Source: Ramlibacter sp. | GTDB lineage: Bacteria > Pseudomonadota > Gammaproteobacteria > Burkholderiales > Burkholderiaceae_C | Length of the DNA stretch: 10,014 nt | Assembly: GCA_026785815.1 (NCBI GenBank) | Contig: JAJAZH010000455.1 | Span: forward strand, 1-10,014 | Reading direction: 5' to 3' | In this document: positions 1 to 9,705 of the stretch, one piece after another | How the letters are laid out: each line of letters opens with the position of its first letter | Numbering within the stretch: position 1 is the first letter of the stretch | Notes under the pieces: generated by a model | The model's input: only the letters and a program-made list of their open reading frames with translations | The model's database searches: none | What the model was told of the DNA's origin: nothing | Made by a program: the position numbers and the translations under genes

Positions 1-392
1 ACTTGTCGGCGGGCGCCTTGTTGCAGGCCAAGGCCAGGGCCTGGTTCACTTTCTTCGCGACCAACCCGCGCGAGCTCGACCTCGGCTTCTACCTGGTGCA
101 CGGGCTGGCACCACGCGGGCTGACCAGCGAATGGAACCAGCGCCTCAATGCGCGGCTGCACGATGCGTTGGCGCCGGGAGAGCGCGCGCTGGTCCAGTTG
201 GGCTTCAAGCCAGCCGCGGCGCTGCGGGAAAACACGGCGCTGTTCGCGCATGGCGTCGGCCTGCTGCTGCTGCAACACACCGGCCGGATCCGGATGTTCA
301 GGCAGGACGCCGGCGATCTCTTTGCACAATACCTGGGTGCGCTGGTGTTGCGCGCGCAATCCCCGAAGGAACAAAAAACCCATGCTGCTTGA
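1..392 (+). CDS. TetR/AcrR-family transcriptional regulator, C-terminal part (5' truncated)
   Basis: The window opens inside this gene. About 129 codons are readable in the frame starting at base 3, ending at the TGA at 390-392. The visible part is an all-helical ligand-binding and dimerisation half, with blocks such as WFTFFATNPRELDLGFYLV, GLAPRGLTSEWN and HGVGLLLLQHTGRIRMF. These resemble the C-terminal domain of TetR-type regulators in which a helix with an 'F..NP' motif is followed by an amphipathic pair. The N-terminal helix-turn-helix that would bind DNA lies upstream, so the family call rests on the C-terminal pattern alone. The 3' end overlaps the next gene by 11 nt, suggesting co-transcription and translational coupling. 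A local regulator of the genes that follow is an inference; its ligand cannot be read from the sequence. Confidence 0.72.
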   Translation, partial: LSAGALLQAKARAWFTFFATNPRELDLGFYLVHGLAPRGLTSEWNQRLNARLHDALAPGERALVQLGFKPAAALRENTALFAHGVGLLLLQHTGRIRMFRQDAGDLFAQYLGALVLRAQSPKEQKTHAA

Positions 393-990
393 CGTCGACG
401 ATTCCCAACTGGTGCTGGTCGATTACCAGGCCCGGCTGATGCCCTCCATCCACGAGAGCCAGCTGGTGCTGGCCAACGCGCTACGGCTGGCGCGGCTGGC
501 GCAGCTGATGGAAGTTCCGGTCTGGGGCACCGAGGAAAATCCGGCGGCGCTGGGCGAGAACGCCCCCGAGTTGCGGGCCCTGTGCCGCAAGACGCTGGCG
601 AAGATGCATTTCAGCGCCGTCGCGGACGGACTGGGAGAGCTGCTGCGGCCGGCGCCGCGGCAACAGCAGGGCGGCAATGCCCGCAGCTTGCCCAAGCATT
701 TGCAGAAGGCGCAGCCGCAGCCCGGCGAGGGCCGCAACACGGTGGTGATCGCCGGCTGCGAAGCCCACGTCTGCCTGCTGCAGACCGCGCTCGACCTGCT
801 GGACGAGGAGTTCGACGTGTGGGTGGTGACCGACGCCTGCAGCTCGCAGAGCGAGCGCAATCGCGATGCGGCGTTCGACCGGCTGGCAGGCGCCGGCGCC
901 GAACTGGTCACGACCCAGATGGTGGCTTTCGAGTGGCTGCGGACGGCGGACCATCCGTCGTTCCGCGAAGTGCTCGCACTGATCAAGTAA
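382..990 (+). CDS. Isochorismatase-like cysteine hydrolase
   Basis: A 202-residue protein of the isochorismatase/nicotinamidase-like hydrolase superfamily, which cleaves amide, imide or vinyl-ether bonds through a Cys-Asp-Lys triad. All three residues are visible: Asp14 in LVLVDYQARL, Lys74 in TLAKMHFSA and Cys131 in the signature AGCEAHVCLLQTALDLL. The normal C-terminal block (VVTDACSS, then ERNRDAAFDRL and AGAELVTTQM) follows. Length is normal for the family, although the stretch between Lys74 and Cys131 holds a polar Gln/Pro/Arg-rich segment at about residues 89-118. The ATG at 382 is chosen because family similarity starts at once (LLDVDDSQLVLVDYQ) and GAAGGA at 365-370 lies 11 nt upstream; the open frame further upstream lies inside the regulator gene. 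The protein is probably cytoplasmic, as no signal peptide is seen. The substrate is unknown; related proteins are often annotated simply as hydrolases. It overlaps the TetR gene and sits 15 nt before the acuI-like gene. Confidence 0.88.
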   Translation: MLLDVDDSQLVLVDYQARLMPSIHESQLVLANALRLARLAQLMEVPVWGTEENPAALGENAPELRALCRKTLAKMHFSAVADGLGELLRPAPRQQQGGNARSLPKHLQKAQPQPGEGRNTVVIAGCEAHVCLLQTALDLLDEEFDVWVVTDACSSQSERNRDAAFDRLAGAGAELVTTQMVAFEWLRTADHPSFREVLALIK

Positions 991-1005
991 CGAAAGGATG
1001 CGGCC

Positions 1006-1986
1006 ATGTTCAAGGCGTTGCAACTGAGCCAGGCCGACTCCGGCTTTTCCGCCGCAGTCGTCGACCTCGACGACGCGCAGCTGCCCGCGGGCGACGTGCT
1101 GGCGCAGGTGGACTATTCCACGCTCAACTACAAGGACGGCTTGGCAATCACCAACCGGAGTCCGGTGGTGCGTGCCTGGCCGATGGTCGCCGGGATCGAC
1201 GGCGCCGGCACCGTGCTGGAATCGAGCCACCCCGGCTGGAGCGCCGGCGACCGCTTCATCCACAACGGCTGGGGCCTGGGGGAGAACCGCTGGGGCCTGA
1301 TGTCGGGCCGGGCCCGGCTGCAGGGCGACTGGCTGGTGCGCCTGCCTGACGCGTTCACGACCCGCCAGGCGATGGCGATCGGCACCGCCGGCTACACCGC
1401 GATGCTGTGCGTGCTGGCGCTGGAACGGCACGGCGTTCAGCCCTCCCACGGCGAAGTGCTGGTCACCGGAGCCACCGGCGGCGTCGGCAGCGTCGCGGTC
1501 GCGTTGCTGGGCAAGCTGGGATTCAAAATCGTGGCAGCGACTGGCAAGACCGCAGAAGAGGCTTACCTGAAGCGCCTGGGCGCAACGACCGTGATCGACC
1601 GGTCCGCGCTCGCGGCGCCGGGCAAGCCGCTGCAAAAGGAGCGCTGGGCCGCCGTTGTCGATGCCGTCGGTTCGCACACGCTGGCCAATGCCTGCGCGCA
1701 GACCCGCTACGGCGGCGTGGTCGCGGCCTGTGGGCTGGCGCAGGGCGCGGACTTTCCTGCGACCGTGATGCCATTCATCCTGCGCGGGATCACGCTGGCC
1801 GGCATCGACAGCGTCCAGGCTCCGCTGGCACGGCGCCAGCAAGCCTGGGAGCGGCTGGCACGCGACCTCGATCCGGTCGCCCTGGAAGCAATGACCGAAG
1901 AGATCACGCTGGAGCAGACGCCGGCGCGCGCGGCCCAGCTCATGGCCGGTCAGGTTCGCGGCAGGCTGGTGGTCAAAATAGCCTGA
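1006..1986 (+). CDS. acuI: Acrylyl-CoA reductase (NADPH), AcuI/YhdH family
   Basis: A 326-residue zinc-independent medium-chain dehydrogenase/reductase. Members of the AcuI/YhdH group reduce acrylyl-CoA to propionyl-CoA with NADPH, relieving toxicity of this reactive intermediate from acrylate, DMSP or 3-hydroxypropionate metabolism. Visible blocks are YSTLNYKDGLAIT (residues 38-50), the GroES-like fold turn MVAGIDGAGTVLES (60-73), GTAGYTAMLCVLALE (126-140), the nucleotide-binding glycine-rich loop VTGATGGVGSVAVALL (153-168), and FILRGITLAGIDSV (257-270), characteristic of this subgroup. The zinc-site Cys and His residues of classical alcohol dehydrogenases are absent. AAGGA at 994-998 lies 7 nt before the ATG. 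The gene is 15 nt downstream of the hydrolase and 20 nt upstream of prpE, which supports a CoA-ester role over a generic quinone reductase. Older annotation of such proteins as quinone oxidoreductase is the main alternative. The symbol is by family resemblance, not proven orthology. Confidence 0.82.
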   Translation: MFKALQLSQADSGFSAAVVDLDDAQLPAGDVLAQVDYSTLNYKDGLAITNRSPVVRAWPMVAGIDGAGTVLESSHPGWSAGDRFIHNGWGLGENRWGLMSGRARLQGDWLVRLPDAFTTRQAMAIGTAGYTAMLCVLALERHGVQPSHGEVLVTGATGGVGSVAVALLGKLGFKIVAATGKTAEEAYLKRLGATTVIDRSALAAPGKPLQKERWAAVVDAVGSHTLANACAQTRYGGVVAACGLAQGADFPATVMPFILRGITLAGIDSVQAPLARRQQAWERLARDLDPVALEAMTEEITLEQTPARAAQLMAGQVRGRLVVKIA

Positions 1987-2006
1987 CTCCCCTACGGAAG
2001 ACAGAC

Positions 2007-3935
2007 ATGACCCAGCCACACGCAGATCGCGACAGCCCGACCGGAAACTATGCCGAGTTCTATCGCCGCTCGATCGACGACGCCGACGCCTTCTGGTCCG
2101 AGCAGGCGAAGCTGATCGACTGGCAGACGCCGCCCCGGCAGATCTGCGACAACAGCAAGCCGCCATTCACCCGCTGGTTTGTCGGCGGAACCACCAACCT
2201 TTGCCACAACGCCGTCGACCGGCACCTGGCGCAGCGGGCCGACCAGCCGGCGTTGATCCATGTCTCGAGCGAAACCGGCGCCGAGCGCGTCTATAGCTTC
2301 AAGGAGCTGCACAGTGAAGTCCAGCGCGCGGCGGCGATGCTGCTCGCGCTCGGCGTCGGCAAGGGTGACCGGGTCCTGATTTACATGCCGATGATTGCCG
2401 AGGCGGCGTTCGCCATGCTGGCCTGCGCGCGCATCGGCGCCATCCACTGCGTCGTGTTCGGCGGCTTTGCTTCGGTTTCGCTCGCTTCCCGGATCGAGGA
2501 TGCGGCGCCGACCGTGATCGTCAGCGCCGATGCCGGTTCGCGCGCTGGCAAGGTCGTGCCTTACAAGCCGCTGCTCGACGAAGCCATCCGGCTTTCCAGC
2601 CACAAGCCCGCTGCCGTGCTGCTGGTCGACCGCGGCCTGGCGCCGATGTCGCTGGTAACGGGGCGCGACCATGGCTGGGCAGAGCTGTCCAGTCAGCACG
2701 CGCAGGCGCAAGTGCCGTGCGTGTGGCTTGAGTCCACCGACATCAGCTACACGATCTACACCAGCGGCACCACTGGCCAGCCCAAGGGGGTGCAGCGGGA
2801 CGTTGGCGGCTACGCGGTGGCGCTGGCGGCCAGCATGAAGCACATCTTCCTGTGCCAGCCCGGAGAAACCTATTTCTCCACCAGCGACATTGGCTGGGTG
2901 GTGGGCCACAGCTACATCGTCTACGGGCCCTTGATCGCCGGTATGGCGACGATCATGTACGAGGGCCTGCCGATCCGTCCCGACGCCGGCGTCTGGTGGA
3001 GCCTGGTCGAGAAGTACAAGGTGACGGCGATGTTCAGCGCACCGACCGCGGTGCGGGTGCTGAAAAAGCACGATCCGGCGTTCCTCAAAAAATACGACCT
3101 GTCCAGCCTGCGGGCGCTGTACCTGGCGGGCGAGCCGCTGGACGAGCCGACCGCGCGCTGGATCAGCGACGCCATCGGCGTCCCGATCATCGACAACTAC
3201 TGGCAGACCGAGAGCGGCTGGCCGATCCTGACCATCGCCAATGGGATCGAGCGCAAGCCCAGCAAGTTCGGCAGCCCGGGCGTCCCGATGTACGGGTGGC
3301 GCGTCAGCATCGTGCATGAAGGCACCGGGGAGGCGCTGAGCCAGCCCAATGAAAAAGGGGTGGTGGTGATCGAGGGACCGACGCCGCCGGGTTTCATGCA
3401 GACCGTGTGGCGCGATGACGAGCGCTTCGTCAACACCTACTGGAAATCCATTCCCGGTCGAATGGTCTACAGCACCTTCGACTGGGGCATCCGCGACCAG
3501 GACGGCTACTACTACATCCTCGGGCGCACCGACGACGTGATCAACGTCGCCGGACACCGGCTCGGCACCCGCGAGATCGAGGAGAGCATTTCCAGCCACC
3601 CGAGTGTGGCCGAGGTCGCCGTGGTCGGCGTGGCCGACGCGCTCAAGGGCCAGGTCGCGATGGCTTTCGTGGTGGTGCGCGACCCGTCGCTGCTGCCCGA
3701 CGAGCCCGCGCGGATGCGGCTGGAAGGCGAGATCATGAAACGGGTCGACCAGCAGCTCGGCGCCATCGCGCGGCCGGCCCGGGTCCGCTTCGTCACGCTG
3801 CTGCCGAAGACGCGCAGCGGCAAGATGCTGCGGCGGGCGATCCAGGCGGTCTGCGAAGGGCGCGACGCCGGCGACCTGACCACGATCGAGGACCCGGCTG
3901 CGTTGCAGCAGATCCGCGACCTGATGGCCCCTTAG
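2007..3935 (+). CDS. prpE: Propionate-CoA ligase (propionyl-CoA synthetase)
   Basis: A 642-residue AMP-forming acyl-CoA synthetase that activates propionate (possibly also acrylate or 3-hydroxypropionate) through an acyl-adenylate to the CoA thioester. Visible parts are an N-terminal ACS-type region (NYAEFYRRSIDDADAFW, 14-30; CHNAVDRHL, 66-74), the ATP/AMP P-loop YTSGTTGQPKGV (251-262), STSDIGWVVGHSYIVYGPL (291-309), the A5-type motif DNYWQTESGWP (396-406), the hinge region LGRTDDVINVAGHRLGTREIE (505-525), and the C-terminal PKTRSGKMLRR whose Lys606 is the adenylation lysine, a known target of reversible acylation in this family. Length and motifs fit PrpE; the QTESGWP context and compact N-terminus argue against acetyl-CoA synthetase, though substrate range cannot be proved from sequence. 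The ATG follows CGGAAG at 1995-2000. The open frame continues far upstream inside acuI, but PrpE-like sequence begins only near this ATG. The stop codon overlaps the stop of the opposing methyltransferase gene. Confidence 0.92.
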   Translation: MTQPHADRDSPTGNYAEFYRRSIDDADAFWSEQAKLIDWQTPPRQICDNSKPPFTRWFVGGTTNLCHNAVDRHLAQRADQPALIHVSSETGAERVYSFKELHSEVQRAAAMLLALGVGKGDRVLIYMPMIAEAAFAMLACARIGAIHCVVFGGFASVSLASRIEDAAPTVIVSADAGSRAGKVVPYKPLLDEAIRLSSHKPAAVLLVDRGLAPMSLVTGRDHGWAELSSQHAQAQVPCVWLESTDISYTIYTSGTTGQPKGVQRDVGGYAVALAASMKHIFLCQPGETYFSTSDIGWVVGHSYIVYGPLIAGMATIMYEGLPIRPDAGVWWSLVEKYKVTAMFSAPTAVRVLKKHDPAFLKKYDLSSLRALYLAGEPLDEPTARWISDAIGVPIIDNYWQTESGWPILTIANGIERKPSKFGSPGVPMYGWRVSIVHEGTGEALSQPNEKGVVVIEGPTPPGFMQTVWRDDERFVNTYWKSIPGRMVYSTFDWGIRDQDGYYYILGRTDDVINVAGHRLGTREIEESISSHPSVAEVAVVGVADALKGQVAMAFVVVRDPSLLPDEPARMRLEGEIMKRVDQQLGAIARPARVRFVTLLPKTRSGKMLRRAIQAVCEGRDAGDLTTIEDPAALQQIRDLMAP

Positions 3936-5245
3936 GCCGGTTTCCGCGCGATCACCAGGAAGCCCGGCACCGGCTCGTTGTTCTCGTAGCGCAGCGGCAT
4001 GGCTTCCAGTGTGACGTCCTGGAAGCCGGCCGCGCGGCACAGCGCTTCGACGTGGCTGGCCTTGTGGGCATAGCGCTGGTTCGGCCGCAGCACCAGGTCG
4101 GCCTCTTCCGGCGCAGCGGTCTCGCAGGAAAACATGAAGTGGCCGCCGGTCTTGAGCACGCGCAAGGCATTGGGGATCGCGGCGCCGAGCTCGCCCACGT
4201 AGATGAAGACGTCCAGCGCGGTAATGACGTCGTACAGACCTTCCGGCGTCTCCTGCAGCGCGTCCAGCAGATCGACGGTGTGAAAGCGGTCGTAGACGTT
4301 GTGGCGCGCAGCCTGTTCGACCATCTTGGGCGAGATCTCCACCCCGATCAGCGCGCCCTGGATCCGTCCGAGGCAGACGCCGAGCAGGCCGGTGCCCGAT
4401 CCCAGGTCCAGCACATTGAGCGACTCCGGATAGAGCGCCCGGATCCGGGCCGCGACGTCGCGCGGCAGCTTGTATTTCAGGCCGGCGACGACGTGCTGGT
4501 CATAGGTCCCGGCCATGGCTTCATACAGGTCGCGCACCATCGTGACCGGCTGGCGCGAGGGCGTGCCACCCTGCGCCAGCGTGTGCCAGTACTGGTACTC
4601 CTCATTGGTCGCGTCGAGTGCGAGCAGCGCGTCGGTATCGGCGAGCGCCAGCTCGCGGCGGCCCATGGCCACCCGGGTCTGGGCGCGACCGAGCAAAGCC
4701 TCGGGCTGGGCCGGGACCTGCTGAAGCACCGAGTCATAGAACGCGATCGATTCGTCGAACTTGCCGGTGAAGCGCAGGTCGCGGGCCAGGTCGAGGCGGA
4801 TCTTCATGTCGGACGGCACCAGCACCACGGCATGCGCCAGCCATTCGATCGCCAGCTCCGCATGCTGGGCCCGGTGCGCGATGTCGATCACGCGGCCGAT
4901 CACCTCCGGGTTGTCGCCATCCAGTTGCACCGCCTGCTGCGCGTACTTGATGGCTTCCGGGAACTGGTTCTGCCGGGCCAGCAACAGCGCCAGCTCGGTC
5001 ACGGCGACCGGCCATTGGGGCGTGAGCTGGACCGCGCGCCGCGCTGCATCCAGGGCTTTCTGCGAGTTGCCCGCCGCCTCCGCCAGGTGCATGCCGACCA
5101 GGTAGACGCGCGGGTCGCCTGGCGCCGACTTCGCGACTCCCTGCAGCCGTTCGGCGGCCTCCGACAGCTTGCCGCTGCCGATCAGGTGACGGACGGTTTC
5201 CAGGCGCTTGACCAGGGGGTCGTTGGGAATCGCGCTAGTGGTCAT
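3932..5245 (-). CDS. TPR-repeat protein fused to a class I SAM-dependent methyltransferase
   Basis: A 437-residue two-domain protein. Residues about 9-215 form a run of helix pairs typical of tetratricopeptide repeats, for example AERLQGVAKSAPGDPRVYLV, EAIKYAQQAVQLDGDNPEV, ESIAFYDSVLQQVPAQPEAL and LALADTDALLALDATNEEYQ. Residues about 235-437 are a Rossmann-type methyltransferase: entry motif LYEAMAGTYDQHV (240-252), SAM motif I NVLDLGSGTGLLG (277-289), acidic loop GVEISPKMVEQA (301-312), and later strands YDVITALDVFIYVGEL (338-353) and LKTGGHFMFSCET (364-376). The arrangement matches what is known as predicted TPR-containing methyltransferases (COG4976-like). The substrate is unknown; the TPR part presumably docks a protein partner. 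There is no signal peptide or membrane segment. The start at 5245 has no clear Shine-Dalgarno in front of it. It is a single gene convergent with prpE and divergent from sucA, so no operon partner suggests a role. Confidence 0.85.
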   Translation of the reverse strand: MTTSAIPNDPLVKRLETVRHLIGSGKLSEAAERLQGVAKSAPGDPRVYLVGMHLAEAAGNSQKALDAARRAVQLTPQWPVAVTELALLLARQNQFPEAIKYAQQAVQLDGDNPEVIGRVIDIAHRAQHAELAIEWLAHAVVLVPSDMKIRLDLARDLRFTGKFDESIAFYDSVLQQVPAQPEALLGRAQTRVAMGRRELALADTDALLALDATNEEYQYWHTLAQGGTPSRQPVTMVRDLYEAMAGTYDQHVVAGLKYKLPRDVAARIRALYPESLNVLDLGSGTGLLGVCLGRIQGALIGVEISPKMVEQAARHNVYDRFHTVDLLDALQETPEGLYDVITALDVFIYVGELGAAIPNALRVLKTGGHFMFSCETAAPEEADLVLRPNQRYAHKASHVEALCRAAGFQDVTLEAMPLRYENNEPVPGFLVIARKPA

Positions 5246-5277
5246 GGAGGAGAGCTGCTGCTCGGACTAAACCCGCC

Positions 5278-5283
5278 ATTATC
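5278..5283 (-). promoter_or_regulatory. Possible -10 element for the TPR-methyltransferase gene
   Basis: Read on the minus strand this is GATAAT, five of six matches to the sigma-70 -10 consensus. It would put a start site near 5271 and leave a leader of about 26 nt before the ATG. No good -35 hexamer lies at the usual distance upstream, so this is only a candidate in the 195-bp divergent spacer. Confidence 0.22.
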
Positions 5284-5311
5284 CGCGACCACGCGGGCGC
5301 TGCGCTAACGG

Positions 5312-5320
5312 TGGCACAAT
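5312..5320 (+). promoter_or_regulatory. Possible extended -10 element for the sucA operon
   Basis: TGGCACAAT fits the extended -10 pattern TGn followed by a weak hexamer (CACAAT, four of six matches, with the key A at position 2 and T at position 6). No convincing -35 is visible. It would give a leader of roughly 115 nt before sucA. This is pattern reading only. Confidence 0.2.
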
Positions 5321-5409
5321 CACAGCCGCAACATCCGGCCCCTTCCAGCCACAGTCGCATCCGCCAACCGGTCCAGCCGTGTCGCGGAAGGTTTCTCGAA
5401 CCAGCCAAA

Positions 5410-5426
5410 GTCTCCTGCAGGGAGGC
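5410..5426 (+). promoter_or_regulatory. sucA Shine-Dalgarno inside a short hairpin
   Basis: The only strong Shine-Dalgarno for sucA is GGAGG at 5421-5425, with an unusually long gap of 15 nt to the ATG at 5441. GTCTCC at 5410-5415 can pair with GGAGGC at 5421-5426 (six pairs including one T-G wobble) around a TGCAG loop, so the whole ribosome-binding motif would lie in a stem. The pairing is directly visible; any control of translation is inference. Confidence 0.4.
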
Positions 5427-5440
5427 AGAAAGTCAGCGCA

Positions 5441-8311
<2,871 letters not shown>

Positions 8312-8312
8312 T

Positions 8313-8336
8313 CTTCCGGACGTGCAGCGCCGGAAG
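8313..8336 (+). other. Stem-loop just downstream of the sucA stop
   Basis: CTTCCGG (8313-8319) and CCGGAAG (8330-8336) form a perfect 7-bp stem with a 10-nt loop, beginning one base after the sucA stop codon. It is followed by TTCTT, not a real T-run, so it does not look like an efficient intrinsic terminator. It may protect the sucA 3' end or help set the E1 to E2 ratio (inference). Confidence 0.5.
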
Positions 8337-8386
8337 TTCTTCGCGCGGCCGAACCGGATCGGAGCCGGTCAGCGCGCGGCAAGAAC
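8336..8386 (+). other. Long imperfect hairpin filling the sucA-sucB spacer
   Basis: GTTCTTCGCGCG (8336-8347) pairs with CGCGCG (8373-8378) plus AAGAAC (8381-8386), leaving a 2-nt bulge (GC, 8379-8380): twelve pairs in total. Inside it, ACCGG (8353-8357) and CCGGT (8365-8369) form a second small stem. The hairpin ends just before the sucB ribosome-binding site AGGAA at 8396-8400. The pairing is directly readable; a role in mRNA processing or differential expression is inference. Confidence 0.5.
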
Positions 8387-8405
8387 CAAAAATCTAGGAA
8401 TTGAC

Positions 8406-9698
8406 ATGGCTATCGTTGAAGTGAAAGTGCCCCAGCTGTCCGAATCGGTCGCTGAAGCGACCCTGCTGCAGTGGAAGAAGAAGCCGGGGGACGCGATCGC
8501 GATCGACGAGATCCTGATCGAGATCGAGACCGACAAGGTGGTGCTTGAAGTGCCCGCGCCGGCCGCCGGTGTGCTGGCCGAGATCCTGGTGGCCGATGGC
8601 GGCACGGTGGCGGCCGAACAGCCGATCGCGCGGATCGACACCGAAGGCAAGGGCGCTACCCCTCCTGCGCCAGCCGCCGCCGCAGCGCCAGCTGCCAGCA
8701 AGCCCGAAGCCAGCGCCGCTGCGGCCTCACCTGCTGCAGCAGCCGGTGGCCCGATGGCGGGTGTCGCGATGCCTGCCGCGGCCAAGCTGATGGCGGACAA
8801 CAATCTCGGCGCCGGCTCGGTCGCTGGCACCGGCAAGGACGGGCGCGTCACCAAGGGCGACGTCCTCGGCGCCGTGGGCTCGGTGAGCGCAAAACCAGCG
8901 GCTGCACCGGCGACCGCACCTGCAGCCATGCCAGCGGCAGCTGCGAAAGCGCCCCTGCTGCAGGTCAACGCGCCGGTGCGGACGCCGGAGCTGGGCGACC
9001 GGCCCGAGCAGCGGGTCCCGATGAGCCGGTTGCGCGCCCGCGTCGCCGAGCGCCTGCTGCAGTCGCAGGGCAGCAACGCCATCCTCACCACGTTCAACGA
9101 GGTCAACATGGCGCCGGTGATCGAGATGCGCAAGCGCTTCCAGGAGAAGTTTGAAAAAGAGCATGGCGTGAAGATCGGCTTCATGAGCTTTTTCGTGAAG
9201 GCCGCGGTTCATGCGCTCAAGAAATATCCGGTGATCAACGCTTCGGTCGATGGCAACGACATCGTCTATCACGGCTATTTCGACATCGGCATCGCGGTCG
9301 GCTCGCCCCGCGGACTGGTGGTTCCGATCCTGCGCAATGCCGACCAGATGAGCTTTGCAGAGATCGAGAAAAAGATCGCCGACTACGGAGCCAAGGCGCG
9401 CGACGGCAAGCTGGGCATCGAGGAGATGACCGGCGGCACCTTCTCGATCTCCAATGGCGGCGTGTTCGGCTCGATGCTGTCGACGCCGATCATCAACCCG
9501 CCGCAGTCGGCGATCCTGGGCGTGCACGCGACCAAGGACCGCGCGGTGGTGGAGAACGGGCAAGTGGTGGTGCGGCCGATGAACTACCTGGCCATGAGCT
9601 ACGACCACCGGATCATCGACGGCCGCGAAGCCGTGCTGGGCCTGGTCGCCATGAAGGATGCGCTGGAAGACCCGGCGCGGCTGCTGTTCGATATTTGA
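8406..9698 (+). CDS. sucB: 2-oxoglutarate dehydrogenase E2 component, dihydrolipoyllysine-residue succinyltransferase
   Basis: A 430-residue core subunit that accepts the succinyl group on its lipoyl lysine and passes it to CoA. Domain order is visible: one lipoyl domain (about 2-77) with the modified Lys44 in EIETDKVVLEV; an Ala/Pro-rich flexible linker (about 83-118); a peripheral-subunit-binding domain (about 121-156: PAAAKLMADNNL, then GTGKDGRVTKGDVL) that binds E1/E3; a second Ala/Pro linker (about 160-185); and a catalytic domain (about 203-430) ending in SYDHRIIDGREAV, where His401 and Asp405 are the expected acyltransferase residues. A single lipoyl domain and the C-terminal RLLFDI are usual for bacterial E2o. 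AGGAA at 8396-8400 lies 5 nt before the ATG at 8406, which decides this start over the longer open frame from 8322. That extension encodes only spacer hairpin sequence. The gene is 94 nt downstream of sucA, in the same operon. Confidence 0.97.
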   Translation: MAIVEVKVPQLSESVAEATLLQWKKKPGDAIAIDEILIEIETDKVVLEVPAPAAGVLAEILVADGGTVAAEQPIARIDTEGKGATPPAPAAAAAPAASKPEASAAAASPAAAAGGPMAGVAMPAAAKLMADNNLGAGSVAGTGKDGRVTKGDVLGAVGSVSAKPAAAPATAPAAMPAAAAKAPLLQVNAPVRTPELGDRPEQRVPMSRLRARVAERLLQSQGSNAILTTFNEVNMAPVIEMRKRFQEKFEKEHGVKIGFMSFFVKAAVHALKKYPVINASVDGNDIVYHGYFDIGIAVGSPRGLVVPILRNADQMSFAEIEKKIADYGAKARDGKLGIEEMTGGTFSISNGGVFGSMLSTPIINPPQSAILGVHATKDRAVVENGQVVVRPMNYLAMSYDHRIIDGREAVLGLVAMKDALEDPARLLFDI

Positions 9699-9705
9699 CG
9701 AACCT

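Noticed and set aside
2007..3935. Acetyl-CoA synthetase (acs) instead of prpE
   Set aside because: The core motifs are shared, but DNYWQTESGWP, the LGRTDDVINVAGHRLGTREIE context and the neighbouring acuI fit propionate-CoA ligase better. Substrate overlap cannot be excluded.
481..4040. Minus-strand open frames antisense to the hydrolase, acuI and prpE genes
   Set aside because: The translations are Arg/Ala/Gly-rich without motifs, while the + strand genes carry clear catalytic motifs over the same bases.
8313..8341. Intrinsic terminator after sucA
   Set aside because: The stem is perfect but is followed only by TTCTT, and sucB clearly belongs to the same operon, so a full terminator is unlikely.
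8322..8405. N-terminal extension of sucB by 28 codons
   Set aside because: The extension is spacer hairpin sequence. The ATG at 8406 has AGGAA 5 nt upstream and begins directly with the lipoyl domain.
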